DNA of 64,000 nucleotides from Tubiluchus corallicola (taxonomy: Eukaryota > Priapulida > Priapulimorpha > Priapulimorphida > Tubiluchidae): NCBI GenBank assembly GCA_030141605.1, contig JAQGDQ010000117.1, positions 310,001 to 374,000 of the forward strand. The letters run 5' to 3'. A program made the translations under genes and the position numbers. The notes below the pieces were generated by a model that saw nothing but the letters and a program-made list of their open reading frames with translations, had not been told where the DNA came from and made no database searches. Shown here in pieces: positions 47,820 through 60,366 of this stretch (position 1 is its first letter; every line of letters begins with the position of its first letter).

Positions 47820-50534
47820 TTAATTTTTCTCTCCAAAGTGCTTACATGAATGTACACAATATTGTGACAGTACAAGTGCTTACACAACTTCTTTGGTTTC
47901 TACAATGAGAAGTCGGTAGTTCTTGCGTTTAAAACTGCTGGTCCAAATTTCGTTCAATTCTTTTGTGGATTTTTTATTAATTTAAATCTCTGCACTGTCT
48001 CATTCCTCTATCACTCTTTACACATTTTCACAACAAATAAAGTTGCTACACTTTCAAAAGTTGCAATATAGTTAATCTTTGTTGTGGAATATGAAAATTT
48101 GCACTGCATGTAAATGTTGAGTTAATATGCATAAAAGCTAAGTTATTATTATTACTCCGACATCACCATACGCTCAAAGTGCAAATGAGAAGGTACGCGT
48201 GAACTACATTCCCTCTCTAATCATTGTATGTACATTAATTAAACAATGTGATAGGCCTATGCCTGTTTGAATAGCAGACGTACATGCGTTTACAGTTCAC
48301 AGTTGCCTCTGCGTTTTAGCCCAACGCGAATATTTACACTCATTTAAAAGCTGAAAAAGGAATACTCGATTGATTTGTATTATAAATCTTCAAAGAATAG
48401 TAAGGTGCGACTGTCACGTGAGTAGGCACTGTATAAAGGCGTAAAAGGGGTGTAGAAAGGCGTTTTATTCCGTTTTGAGATAGTATCTGAGTTCCGCTAC
48501 GTACTGATTTTCCGTGGAATTATTCGTTCCATTAATAATTATGAACATTAACGCCTAAACTATTGTTTTCATCTTAAATAAAACTAGTCAATTTGTGATA
48601 CCTTTCAAATGTTCAGTGACTTTCCGACAGGAGGCACTTGGCTCACAGGAGAGGAATGTCAAATCTAAGAAAACTTTAAAAGTGTGTTACGACCTAACAG
48701 TTATGTTATATTAACTATTAACAGTTAATAATTATGCTTAAACTAAAACCGGAGCTAATGTTAAACTGTAGGTCAAAACAATCTCTTCTTTAAAATATTG
48801 AAAGAAAACATACTAGTTTTTAAAGAATGACTTATGTAAAAGAATTATTACCACACAAACACAATTACGAGTTCGCGCTACTAGTTCTTCGTTGTTACAT
48901 GCATTTCGACATTCGCTAGGTAGACGGGTACTAACGCCTACATTTCGGAAAACGTTGCACAAAAAACAGGCGTGTTAGTTACAGTGTTAGTAGCACAGAA
49001 CTTCATTTTCGCTTTCGCAAACCCGCACGACAATTTTATGGAGTGTTTTTGAAGTTGAAAATTATGTTAGTTTGTGATGTCATCACTAGTTGGGCTCGCC
49101 CGCCGTTAATTAAAATTTTAATCTATTATTTAATTATCAGAAATGCTTTTGCAGTATTATTGGTGTTAAAATGGACTTTTTACCGTTTTGAAAAATGGGA
49201 TAGTATACGAAAAATCATCCTGTCTTCCTTTAAGAATAAATCATCATTTATTACTATTTAATTACTGAAGTTTAAGGAATGTACTGGCCTGAGTATGATC
49301 TTTGCCTTATTGTTCAAACGGTCTTTTGATATGTGTACAAGTTCACAACAAATTTGTGGTACTTAATAAAGTATTTTGGTCTACTCTGCAATTCATTTGT
49401 GCGCTAGATCAAGTTTTATTATCACTTGAAATAAGGACTGATTTTTTTTAATTTGGCTACAATTTAAAAAGAAAATAAGTTTCGTAAATTGTTTAAATGA
49501 ATACCATTGAAAACATGGTGGTTAAAATGATTAAACTTCAATTCAGTTTAGGGGAAATGCAAAGGAAGAAATGTGACCTTCGAGTTTAAACACCAAACAC
49601 AAATTATACGTTAAAAACAATTAAGGAACAATAAAATACCACAATTTTCTTTAAGATACCTTATAAAGACAGTACTCGACTGAGGTAAAATACGTTGTCA
49701 TCGATGGGGCCACTGGTTCGGATCACACATAATGGTGGCACTTTCAGTGGTTCTTTTCAACAGCATTAACAAAGCGGGAGGTACGACATTTACTGCTGAA
49801 CTGTTACCACCTAGTTCTATTTGCATTCGCAATATATTTTAACAATTTTCAAACGAAAAAAACAAAGGAATATTAAAAATTATTTGCGCTAAAAATCTAA
49901 AGAATTTATCTACATAGTTAGTGTCGTAACATTATCTTGCTTCACTAAAAAATCAAATAGAAATTGAAAAAAACAATTTAACTTTTTAATTTAATGATAT
50001 TATAGTTGTTATTAAAACATTTAAGACGAATATGGTAGTCATGGGCCTACAATCTCTTTAAAAGTTTCATATATACAACCTCTATTCACATATGTTGTAG
50101 ACAACGATAATGTAGCAATAGATAATGAGATAAGCAATACGTAGATTATTTTTCTAATAAAACTTTCATAATTATGCAGACGTGTCGTTTTTCGATAAGA
50201 CATTCCACACTAGACAAGGCATGATAATTATTATGTCTATTAAATTATAAAATACATTACAATATACATTTAGTATTATCGTTCTCTTTGGCAATCTTTA
50301 CTTTGTCGTCGTTTTACAGTAACCGCATTTTGTCGTTGACTGGCTGTAGCTTCAAAATAAATTTAACCTTTTCACCACTTTTAATTATTTGCACTGCTTT
50401 TTTATTACGCAACAATTCATTAACTTAATGAACTCACAAACAATTGCACTCCATATCATGTTTAACGGATCACATTAGCCACATTTCATTTGATTAATTG
50501 AACTTTTCTTGGTTCCAAAACGTTAATCGCCTGT
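47820..50534. other. Intergenic region between ABCG2-like A and CITED
   Basis: Upstream region of gene A and downstream region of CITED. No coding segment or obvious core promoter recognised. AATAAA on the minus strand near 50400-50405 could be the CITED poly(A) signal. Confidence 0.5.
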
Positions 50535-50996
50535 TCATCGCAGTTCGTTTTCGTCTAAGTACAAGACAGGAAGCTCTTTCAACTGATGGATTCCCATATT
50601 TATTATCAGTGCGTTTAGCCTTTCTTCATCTACATAATCTGCAGTGTTCACACATGATCCATACTTTATGGTTTGCACTGGTCTAAACTGAGTAGAATAA
50701 GATTTCTGAGTTGATTTGGTGTAAATAATATGTTGCTTTAGGGCTGACACCACATCCGTTTTATAAGTTGTCCTTAAAGATGCTCGCGGCTGTTGATTAA
50801 TCGGGGTCAGCACATACGGTCGCGCCACTAGGCGCTGTTCTGGTAATCGAATGATTCGTATCGACGATCGATTTTCGTTAGCAACTGCTGCTCCGAAATA
50901 GTTGTGATCAGTAATTCCTGGCTGTGAGTAGCCTTGTAAGACATTTTGGTAAAAAGTTTCATTTGGAATTACTTGCCTTTGCTGAGGATTCGACAT
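50535..50996 (-). CDS. CITED: CITED-family transcriptional co-regulator
   Basis: Single-exon frame of 153 residues from MSNPQQRQVIPNETFYQNV to DENELR, stop TGA. The C-terminal 32 residues, DEERLNALIINMGIHQLKEL then PVLYLDENELR, match the CR2 domain of CITED proteins (human CITED2 reads [20 protein letters not shown] then PELWLGQNEFDF). CR2 binds the CH1/TAZ1 domain of CBP/p300 and competes with HIF-1alpha, so the likely role is transcriptional co-regulation in the nucleus, without DNA binding. The LPEL core of vertebrate CR2 reads LPVL here, and the protein stops six residues past LDEN, whereas CITED2 has a longer acidic/aromatic tail. The rest is Gln/Ser/Arg-rich and unrecognised, as expected for this disordered family. 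At 153 residues it is shorter than most vertebrate CITEDs. Vertebrate CITED coding regions lie largely in one exon, which fits. Confidence 0.85.
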   Translation of the reverse strand: MSNPQQRQVIPNETFYQNVLQGYSQPGITDHNYFGAAVANENRSSIRIIRLPEQRLVARPYVLTPINQQPRASLRTTYKTDVVSALKQHIIYTKSTQKSYSTQFRPVQTIKYGSCVNTADYVDEERLNALIINMGIHQLKELPVLYLDENELR

Positions 50997-53159
50997 GTCA
51001 ATTTTTGAAAATGTCTATGCAGCTTAAGCTAAAGAAAAATGTACAGATATGAAAACTAAGTTTAAATAGTAAAAAGAATAACTAATACGTTGGGTTTAGA
51101 TTATTTACTCGGCATACACTAAATAAATATAAATGCAAGGCAATACATTTATATGTAATTACATGAGATACGAGAACACATTATACTATTGATTTTCATG
51201 CTGCAGTGGGCTGGTAGAGTAAAGAACGAAGAGAGTAAAGAAGTGTGAAAAGAGAAAGGTGTCCTTTAGAAGGATTAAGTGAGTCAGTGAAATAGGAAGA
51301 ATAAAAAGGGAACAATGTGAGGCTTTGCGATGACTACAGTACACTGCAAGAGGGTAATTTTAAGTTAGTGTTGAAAGAAAGAGGCCGGGGGGGGACATTT
51401 GCTACATTATTATAGGCTCAGTGGTAGTATACGTTTTTGTAATAAAACCTACACAAATTGTACAGTAATAAAATCGCAACACATATAAATAATTGCGTAT
51501 GTTCAGTTTTTGGAATAGTGTCAGATTGTTAGTAAATATATGATTAAAAAAATTGATGAAGCGATGTTAGTAAATAAAGATACTTAAAAAGGTTTACAAT
51601 TCAGAATTTTTTACATACAACTAAAAATAGTTTTAAATTTAAGTTCATGTATAATACACCAATTTATAAATAAATAAAGAATTTATAAGTACTTATCATA
51701 CTTAAGTTTGAATAATGAAAAAGTTGCTTTTGCAATGTGGTTGAAGCTAGTTCTTCAGTCGCATGCACACAAAAAATGCAAATTTAACCAAGTTGCCATA
51801 GCCGTTTAAAAGGCGCCCTCAATTGTACAATTGAATTTTAAATACACTACAACCTCTAATATTGCCTTTAAGTCAAATTAATTTCTAAATTCATACACTC
51901 AAGCTTATTGTATTCTGTATACCCATTATTTGGCACGGAAGAACCTTAAAAAACACATACACACATTCAAACTTGCATTTTAAATTTTCTTCTATTCTTT
52001 AAAATAAAAAATAATGGTGACTGTACCGGGCTCCCGGACGACGTTTCTATAACTATCAATATCCCGACAAAAATATTTCGTCACCATTTGCCTGCATTTA
52101 CAAGAAAATATACACAAAGACCGTAAGCAAACGCACATTAAGTTATTAGTATTCCTGAATGTTTAACTCACCGTTTCTTCAATATTACGCTGCACCACTA
52201 TATATACACTCAAATAATTGTTGACCAATGTTCCTTTTTTCCTGGAACTTCAGTATCCTGCCAATGAATAATCTCCAAATCTGGTGTATAAGGGGATGCA
52301 CAGGCCAAGCTTGTGATTGGTCCTGTGCCTCCAATAATTGTCCTGTTGTTGTCCTTGTTTTCATCATTGTGGGATCAATTGTCTAATTTACGATGAATGA
52401 AACTTTTGGTTTGCTGCTCTCAATCAGTGGCCACATGCAAACCTTTTGTTCTGGCCACGGCAACAGGTTTTTGTCGTTTTGCAACTAATCGGCCATGTTA
52501 CATACGACGCGATCAAATGTCCCATTTATGTGAAGGAGTTTGTGATATAGTTGTTATCATAAAAGAGAAAGAGTCCTACGTGATGTTATATTTTTATGTT
52601 GACGCTATTGCCAATTAACAGTCTAGTCACCATAAAATGACTGATTGGTATGCTGCCGCATTGCTTGTCGCTGCCTACATTTTATAATCAATTGCATGTA
52701 TTTTAATGGCAATAAAGAACTTTTCTAAAAAATATTATACTTACAAGAAAGTACCTTAATTTAAAGGTCTTCAAGTGCACACTGCTAACATCAAAATTAA
52801 AATGAACTGAATCAAAGGCAAAATAAATCGTAAAAAGGCCGCTAGGTCGTCAGATGTGGTAACATTTCATTAACCTGTGGAAAGTAGAACCTGGATAAGT
52901 TATTAACTGTTTTAGTGCAATTTTTTCGGTGATTTCACAGCACTGACTATACCAAATGGCAGGCACTCTTCTATCGCCCTATTTTACGACTTATATGCGA
53001 GTTGTGTAACGTCGTGTTTTAAATACAGTCTTTTGTGGTGCGCTAATTTTTCATCACGATTTCAATTTTGCTTAATTAAAATCTGTTTCTATCATTTGTG
53101 TTTTATATGTGTCATCTGCCATCTCATATTTTCGTCTAATTTCCCGGCTACCACCTACT

Positions 53160-53935
53160 TTCAAACATATCTAAAACTTCTCTAAACAAGCTAGAACTGG
53201 CCCAAAATTACGCCTTAAAACACAGCGAATAGGGAAAAACTAAAAATGGCCTCTGTAGAATCGAGTTTCCAATACCATTGATGCCAGCTTTCAGTGCCAA
53301 TCAGCTTCCATCTACAGTCGACAAAACGTTATACCAAAGAACACATAGCATAAAAGAAATAAATGGACACAATTTTGTCTGCAAAGCGGCACTAAATACA
53401 TGGAATGCGTGCCCACTTAATGTAAAATCTGCAGTGACTCAAAAAATACAAAAATGAACCGAAAAATACTGTACTAGCCTTGAAAAAACTAATATGAAAA
53501 GATCAAATCACACCTTATTATTATCAACTTTCGCCCAATAGTCTGCAGTCAGTGGCAGATCAAAACCTCTCGTGCATTTACGTCACGTCAAGAAATTAAA
53601 ACCCACTGCACACGAAAAACTCAAGTCACCTACACAAAACGCCAATAAAGCACTCAATTTCAATTTTCTTGTGTTTAGTATTTTACAAAAAACTATTTTG
53701 TAAATATGTAAAATTTTCCGAACTGTGTGAAATGAAATGTAAAGTATATACTTTTGTAATTAATTACAGTTGCACTTGTGTTTTTAATTGTAAATTAATT
53801 TTATTGAAATTATTGTATAACACTATTGGTCATAACTGTGGAAACTCTGGTTATATTATTAATTTTTGAATGTGTAGTTTACCGTTCAATAATGTGTAAT
53901 TTTTAGCAATAAAGAATTTTATTATTATTATATTT
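53160..53935 (+). pseudogene. Decayed LINE 3' part, plus orientation
   Basis: The plus strand reads GHNFVCKAALNTWNACPLNV then KSAVTQKIQK before a stop (about 53371-53455). This is the A...WN.LP..VKSA...FK pattern near the C-terminus of non-LTR retrotransposon proteins. The element ends with aataaagaattttattatta near 53935. Confidence 0.55.
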
Positions 53936-54299
53936 GTTCAGATAATCTAAAATTTGAAGCTGCGTGAATATGTTCTGTATATAAACGATACCTGCACAAT
54001 AGTGTACATTTAACTTTATTATTAAGACACCTGGTTCATAAAACTTGACAGCAGTAGATTTCTTTTTAACATTTGTTTGTAGGCAATATTTCACAGGCGT
54101 GTCAGCTAGTTAGAATATTTGAGACTAATGTTTAATATTTTAAATGGCTGTTTGCCAATACATTCTTTCGATTATTTTGCCTGAAATCTGTAGTTCCTTG
54201 CGTGACTTTGCATTAAACTTTTCTAGCCTTTAACAACGTCAAATATGTGTGCATTTTATAGGTTAAACTCAAATTTGTATTATTCGTGCCATGATATTT

Positions 54300-54655
54300 T
54301 ACCCTTGTTGTATATTCTTGAAAACGATCCGTTGCGAATTAGAGGAATTTTATAGGCTTTTTAACAAAGTATGTTTTGCCGCCATGTTGAATTCAAAACG
54401 GCGGATCGAAAATCTGGCTTTTAGAAAATCCATGCGGAGTTCATTCTATTGCACTTTCAAAGTTTCCTGACGATCCATTACGAATTGACAGGGTTTTGGT
54501 TTTTTCTAAAATAATGTCATAGCCGCCATATTGAATTTAAAATGGCGGTACGAAAATCCGACTCCATCAGTCGATGCGGAGTTTTTTCTATTTCTCTGAA
54601 GCTTCATGACGCTCTATTGCGAATTCTCGATGTCTTAGGTTTTTTTCAAAATTAC
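54300..54655. repeat. Satellite-like tandem repeat, about 145-bp unit, with GCCGCCAT...ATGGCGG palindrome
   Basis: Two full units and part of a third. Each unit opens with a variant of gatccattacgaattgacag, contains gccgccatattgaattta then aaatggcgg (an inverted repeat), and ends near gatgcggagttttttcta. Palindromes lie at about 54379-54405 and 54521-54548. Confidence 0.8.
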
Positions 54656-55161
54656 ATCCCCACAAGAAGAATAACAACATTCAGATGATTAGCAATTTGA
54701 GTCAAGTCCTTCCACCAACAACTAACTGACAAAAGTCTAGCATAGGGTGACAAATGATTTTTAGAAGACTGATTTTTGACCTCGAATCTCCAAGTGACCG
54801 ATCCTGATAAGTAGCTTAACAAATTATATTTGGTTATAATATATGGCTATCTGAAATAAATACCAGAGTATTACCACATAATTTTATTAAAACTCGATGA
54901 TCCCTTGCAGTTAGAAATCTGTTTATAACTATTTTCATTTAATCAATAATCATTACATATTATGCTTTTACAAAATTTTTAACGGTAAAATACAGGACAA
55001 CTTGTTAACTCATTACGTGACTGATCAATTTCAACGCATTAATTTTACTAGACGAAGAACTAAAACCACATTGTGTTTGAGGCACAGCATAGTCACTAAT
55101 AACTAGTCATTCAATATCTTCATTACGGTCACTGAGTAGGCCTTATTGAAAATTTCCGTCT

Positions 55162-55202
55162 CTACTTGAATTTATGACTCTCTGCGCCTCCTCTCCCATA
55201 TC
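55162..55202 (-). CDS. CRIP1: CRIP1 exon 4
   Basis: 41 nt: (G)[12 protein letters not shown] then TAG. Acceptor tttccag. Confidence 0.96.
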
Positions 55203-58200
55203 CTGGAAAATAAATAATTCCAATTAGGGAAGGATCATTGGCAATAAGTATAAAAGAAAAAAATTGAAAGCATGTAAAAACTCCTACGGCTTGCAAAGAT
55301 TCGTCGATGGACAAAAGAAATGTGTCAAAGAGGTAGTAATAAGGATTTCGAACTCGAAATGTTGAATACAAAACTCAGAATTAGTAAGAGTTGGCTTTTT
55401 AGTTCAGAATTCGGGCTGAGCAAAATGAGTCGTGTGCGCGCGCGCGTGCGTGCGTGTGTGCGTCACATGATGCGTGTATATGTCAAATAGAAAAAAGAAG
55501 TTATACAACGTTTCAAGTAGCAACATAGGTCCGCAATCCAAGGTGCAAAAAACGATTCGTAAACAGGTTTAGAATCTAGAATAACAGTTCTACAATCCAG
55601 AATCTCTATGAATATCAAAGGCAAAACATCGTGGAGATTGGAATTCAGAATTTACCAGAAAGTCTGTGGGATCTAAAAATCTATTGCCAAAAGCGGCATT
55701 GCGAACTTGAACATCGTATTTATGCAGTGATACAGCCTGTGTAAGCCTACATGAGTTCTGGACTCAAAATCATGTAGTGCGAATCAAAAAGATGGAAAAA
55801 AATCCAGAATACAAAATGTTTTAAAATGAGAAAGAGATGTCAACATTTTTAAATTAAAAACACATGATCTAATTTCTCTTCTATTTATTGTTTATAAATA
55901 TGGATTGTTTCGTATATGTATTGTATTGCGCATCGTGTGTGATTTATCTATTGTATAATGTACATAATACTTTACCAGTTTTATAAGTAATTGCGGATAC
56001 TTACCACTTGGTCCAAAGAGTGCAGCATAGCAAGGTTGATTACAATACGGCTTCCGGTCGTGCTACACGAAAATGTAATTTTCATTATCTCAATACGGTT
56101 TTAGTAAAAGAGTGTGATATTAATGTCATGCCGAACAAAATTTTAAAAAAGTAATTTTTTGTTGTACAAGAGAATTCAGATTAAACATCCTAAGCTAAAG
56201 TTGTGACAATAAAGCAAAAACGGCACTTGTTGCAGTGGTTGAGCATTATTCAATGAATATAGATTATGTGCCTACCTCTGCATGTTGGCCAGGTGTCAAC
56301 GTTTTATTGCACTTTTCGCATTTCAGACAAAACGAATGCCAATCTTTACCCAGAGATGTCTTCTTTTCAGCTAAAAATTATGTTGCGCAGAAATAAGTTA
56401 ACAATAATGTTCTGCAAATTTGAAATGTCACTAGATAAACAAAGTGCCAAATAATTATATGAAGTATTTTTTTTAAATAGTTGGTTAATAGTGGAATGAA
56501 ACTACAATTATTGAGTCAATCTTGAGTCCAAACGTGACAGAAAGAAAACAAATTCGACGAACTGAGATTGAGCCTAAATTTGAATAGGGACAACAGCCTA
56601 ATTGGACTTGTAATCTAAAAGTCCCTTGTTCAAATTTAGGCTCAATATCAGTTTTCGAATTTGTTTTCTTTATGTGAAGTGTGTTGAAGTGCATAAAAAT
56701 GTGTGTCAGCGTAAAAGTGGGTGGAATGGGATGTTTTACAAAGTTCGTGTTCTTGGGACTGTTAGTTTTCTAGGTATCTTTACGCTTTGGTTCGTAATCT
56801 AATTATGGAATTTTGTGATGTGATGTTTTTAATCTTGTTAACTAATGCCTTCGCTAATTAACTAATTAGTTGATTAGCTTTTGTATAACGTCTGTTTATT
56901 TATATATTCACCTAAATCCATCCATTTATTCGTTTGCTCATTCATTCATCGGTGACCGTTAAGCTGCCATTTCAAAGTAAATACAAGTAACATAATTTCG
57001 AGCGACGTGAAACAAGTTTTATTTAATCAAGGATTTACAAAAAAGAACTTTATACAGGAAATCAGCGATTGAACTGTGAACAGGACTGTACTGTTACCAA
57101 ATACAGTCAATTAAGAACATGCATTGCAGCTTAACGATTTTTATAGTAAAATACTAATGGTACAGGTAAAGAGTTGGTTTCATTTAATTTAGTTTAGCTT
57201 AGTTTAGTGTAGTGTAGTGTAGTGTAGTGTAGTGTAGTGTAGTGTAGTGTAGTGTAGTGTAGCGTAGCTTAGCTTAGCTTAGCTTAGCTTAGTTTAGTTT
57301 AGTTTAGTTTAGCGTAGCGCAGTGCAGTTCAGTTCAGTTCAGTTCAATTCGGTTTAGACAGACAGTTTTTAAAACTCATACATGAATTCTCACTGTGCAA
57401 GTATATGAACAGGCAGAAGTACAGATCAAATAAAATAATATAAAATAAAGCAGATACAAATATACACACGCATACATGCACGCGCACACGCACACACACA
57501 CGCGCACGCGCACACCACACACACACACACACACACACACATACATGTAAAAAGTTGTAAACACAATGAATAATATGAATAATTGAATAATAAACAATAA
57601 GTGCTGCCGAGTATTTTAACAGTGAATACATAAAAAGGATCCTAAAGTCTGATCTTAAACGTTTAGTGCTCCTAATGTAATTTTGAACGCAATCAAAAGG
57701 TAGTTGCGTACATATAACGGGGTAGAGTGTGCACTGTGTTGGATACATATACTAGTAATAAGTGTTGCCTTTATGTTGAAGAGTTATTTTTTTAAGACGC
57801 GTTGTCAGTTATTGAAGTCTCTGTTTACATTATTTATAACATCATATTATATCTGTTATCAAATTAGGTCGTAGGTATATGCGTATCACAAGACCCAAAA
57901 GCGTCGCGAACCTAGCAGAACTCATACGCTGATTTTTCATCATTGTATTAGGCACTTTTTAATTCATATTAACTCGTAAACGCAGAGAGCTAGAGATTCG
58001 AAACTCGCGGGATAGACACCTAGGATAGTAACCCTGAGAGCAGTGTGATAAATGGTGACTTGAGTCAAAGGACCAAGAACATTGGATATCGGTCAGTTTT
58101 TCGACTGCCATTCAACTCCTCCAAGGGATTTGTGTTAAAGTCAATTTTTATAAGTATTTAGGTATTGTGGGGTAGATGCGTAACTGAAGTTTTTAAAAAA

Positions 58201-60112
58201 CTAGATTTTGAAGTGCTCGAGACAGCATAACCAAAATGATTAACTACAAATAACTCTAAAACTATAACAACTAGAGTCATGAAACTTGCAGGGCAGACAC
58301 CTGGAGTAGGCGCTTAGAAATGCTGTAGAATAAAGAAAAAAATCTAGGATTGTTTAACGGTCCGAGGCGGGAGCCAAAATGTAAGAATTATGGCAAATGA
58401 CTTTGTCCTTCAAACTAACAATGAATAACTCCAAAGCTATAGTACGCTGGGTCACGTAATTTCAACTACCAGGATAGAACGGCCTTTAGGTTTTAAGGGG
58501 TAGCTGTGCACTTGATGATTAAAGGAACTTGGGTTTTTAAAGGCCTGAGATAGGAAAAAAATGTGAGAATTAGAACAAACAGCTTGGTGTGAAAATTTGA
58601 GTCACTCAACTCCTGCTATATTATTGTATTAAGAGTCAATATTTTTGCATTCGTGGTTAACCAAGTATGTGTAAACAGGTGTAAAACTATGGTCACGGCG
58701 TTGTCCTAATGGATTTAAATCTGTTCATTCAGTCTTGTTTGATAAGTAACGAAAAACAGTTTATATGAGAAAGTTCTATCTGTAACAGAGTGTTTATCAA
58801 GAATCTACTACGTAGTTATTCGAAACGTCTTAATAAAACCAGGAGAGACACCATGAGACCAAGAACAGTAAGCCAAAAACATCCTTACTCAATAATTCAG
58901 ATAATGCGTGAGGTAGCTCATTAATATTAATTTTACAGAAAGAATGAAAGAGGTGACTGCGATTGAAAATACATGTTTTCATTTAATTGATTTCTTGGTT
59001 TAATAGCTGTATGAAGCAAACGCCTCTGGTTATATACAAGATGTATGAGATTCAAGCAAATTTTCGTCCTCACTGCTGCAATAAGCCACAAACTTTATTG
59101 CAATAAATCGGTTGATGATTGGACGCATCCATAAAACAGGAAAGGAAAAACAGAGATCGCACCTACATTAGAACACAGACTTTTGGACTGCAAGTCCAAT
59201 GCCAGATCTACTATACCAGTAGCCCAAAGTTTTGCTGCGTAAGGCAATGGGAATACGTCAGTGGTCACGTTCTTTGCCCAACTATGAATTAAGCAACGTC
59301 TTAAAATAATTGCTTCAGTAAAATTCTTGTATATTATAGAACTTAGGATTATACCTGAATATAATGAGCAGCTGAGAGGAGGACAATTGCCGGTGTGTTT
59401 GGACATTCGCCAGTTCAGTATAATTTTTCAGTTAAGCTTTGTGTTCAAAGGGCAATCATTTGCTACATATTTTTACAGACTAAAGATCATGAATTTTATG
59501 ACAAAGTGTCTACCTAAATTCCACACCTTTTTCGCAAACATAGTCATTTTACATGCGCCTGATTTGCAAATACAGCACATTCACATACAAGGGCAGTAAG
59601 TTAATGAACTTAAAATGTATCTCAGAACGTAAGCTTGTACATACAATGTATAATTAATTAACAAACAATAAGCATGGGTCTATAATCAATAAACATTGTC
59701 GTATAACTACTCTGTTTACCTAAAATTTAATAACTGTATGCTAAATATAAGCACGAAGTAAACATTTCGCAGACTTACATTATGTAGACCTATATCTCGT
59801 TTTGTACTATCTAGTATCTACCGGGGCTCAAGTATTGAGCTGCTTCTATTACTAGATTTAAATCGTCAGTGAAGGAAGAGTATCACGGCATTTACCTTTA
59901 TATGATACATTGTGAAATTTGTTTAGTTTACAAGTTTTAAAAATACAGTGTAGTGCATATAATGATTATAGTTCAGTATAAATATTAGGCCTAAATCTAA
60001 TTTTGAAAATCTAAAATAATAGGATAGTATAACTAATAGCTGCTTAGTGCATGGTTGAACAACAACAACAGCAACATAATAACAACAACAACAACAACAA
60101 TAATAATAATAA

Positions 60113-60157
<45 letters not shown>

Positions 60158-60366
60158 GAAGAAGAAGAAGAAGAAGAAAATGATGATGATACGTCATTGT
60201 CAAGTAAAGTGTAAAAAGCTGCAATAACATTATAAATGTAACGAAGAAGTGCTAAGTGCAGAAATGGCTGAAACTCTTCTTTAATTTCGGTGTATGTTTC
60301 TCTTTCGAAAATTTCAATATTCTTACCAAAGTAAACTTCTTTGTCGCATTTTGGACACTTCGGCAT
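55162..60366 (-). CDS. CRIP1: CRIP1, single-LIM cysteine-rich protein (coding span)
   Basis: Four coding exons give exactly 77 residues plus stop, the length of vertebrate CRIP1: 60327-60366, 56276-56370, 56005-56062, 55162-55202. It is a small zinc-binding LIM protein used as a protein-interaction module in cytoplasm and nucleus. The LIM ligands are all present with standard spacing: Cys4, Cys7, His25, Cys28, Cys31, Cys34, Cys52, Cys56 (C-X2-C-X17-H-X2-C-X2-C-X2-C-X17-C-X3-C). The glycine-rich tail [13 protein letters not shown] is almost identical to the vertebrate tail. All splice sites are GT-AG and phases agree. Intron 1 (about 4 kb) contains several simple repeats and a long hairpin. 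Confidence 0.97.
55430..55464. repeat. (GT)n / (GC)n microsatellite
   Basis: Alternating gt/gc dinucleotides, a potential Z-DNA tract, in CRIP1 intron 3. Confidence 0.85.
56005..56062 (-). CDS. CRIP1: CRIP1 exon 3
   Basis: 58 nt: [19 protein letters not shown] plus one base, donor gtaagt. Ligands Cys52 and Cys56. Confidence 0.96.
56276..56370 (-). CDS. CRIP1: CRIP1 exon 2
   Basis: 95 nt: (A)[20 protein letters not shown], then [11 protein letters not shown]. Ligands His25, Cys28, Cys31, Cys34. Acceptor tttttag, donor gtaggc. Confidence 0.96.
56541..56672. repeat. Inverted repeat (hairpin) in CRIP1 intron 1
   Basis: Arms of about 52 bp (56541-56591 and 56620-56672) with a loop of about 28 bp; arm cores gagcctaaatttgaatagg and ccttgttcaaatttaggctc. 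Roughly 85-90% complementary. May be a foldback element. Confidence 0.8.
57186..57355. repeat. Pentanucleotide array TAGTG / TAGCT / TAGTT
   Basis: Some 30 five-base units in ordered blocks: tagtt, then tagtg, then tagct, then tagtt, then cagtt, in CRIP1 intron 1. Confidence 0.95.
57460..57543. repeat. (CA)n / (CG)n microsatellite
   Basis: Mixed ca and cgca dinucleotide run in CRIP1 intron 1. Confidence 0.93.
57950..58600. repeat. Diverged long tandem repeat in CRIP1 intron 1
   Basis: Three related segments start at about 57970, 58250 and 58425, each with a version of aactcTaaaactataa.., then gaaactygcaggrtagacacc, then ctaggatag-like sequence. Spacing is uneven (about 280 and 175 bp), so the repeat is old or interrupted. 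Confidence 0.5.
59105..59265 (-). mobile_element. Possible tRNA-derived SINE, minus orientation
   Basis: The minus strand shows a tRNA-like anticodon arm, ttggacttgcagtccaa (5-bp stem, loop cttgcag), preceded by a D-arm-like ctggtatagtagat. The T arm does not pair, so this is not a functional tRNA-Ala but resembles a SINE head. Confidence 0.4.
60058..60188. repeat. (CAA)n / (AAT)n / (AAG)n compound microsatellite
   Basis: Blocks of caa, aat, aag and gat trinucleotides about 140 bp inside CRIP1 intron 1. Confidence 0.95.
60327..60366 (-). CDS. CRIP1: CRIP1 exon 1
   Basis: 40 nt: [13 protein letters not shown] plus one base, donor gtaaga. Contains the first two zinc ligands (Cys4, Cys7). Confidence 0.96.

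Larger units (their letters stand above)
50997..55161. other. Intergenic region between CITED and CRIP1
   Basis: Contains a decayed LINE end at 53160-53935 and a satellite-like repeat at 54300-54655. A CCAAT motif on the minus strand (aggaccaatcac, about 52313-52324) lies about 1.3 kb upstream of the CITED start. AATAAA on the minus strand at 54883-54888 is a possible CRIP1 poly(A) signal. Confidence 0.5.

Noticed and set aside
57344-57748. 134-codon minus-strand frame rich in Val and Cys
   Set aside because: Produced by the CA/CG dinucleotide repeat in CRIP1 intron 1.
59165-59240. Possible tRNA-Ala(UGC) on the minus strand
   Set aside because: The anticodon arm pairs, but the T arm and acceptor stem do not; better explained as a SINE head.
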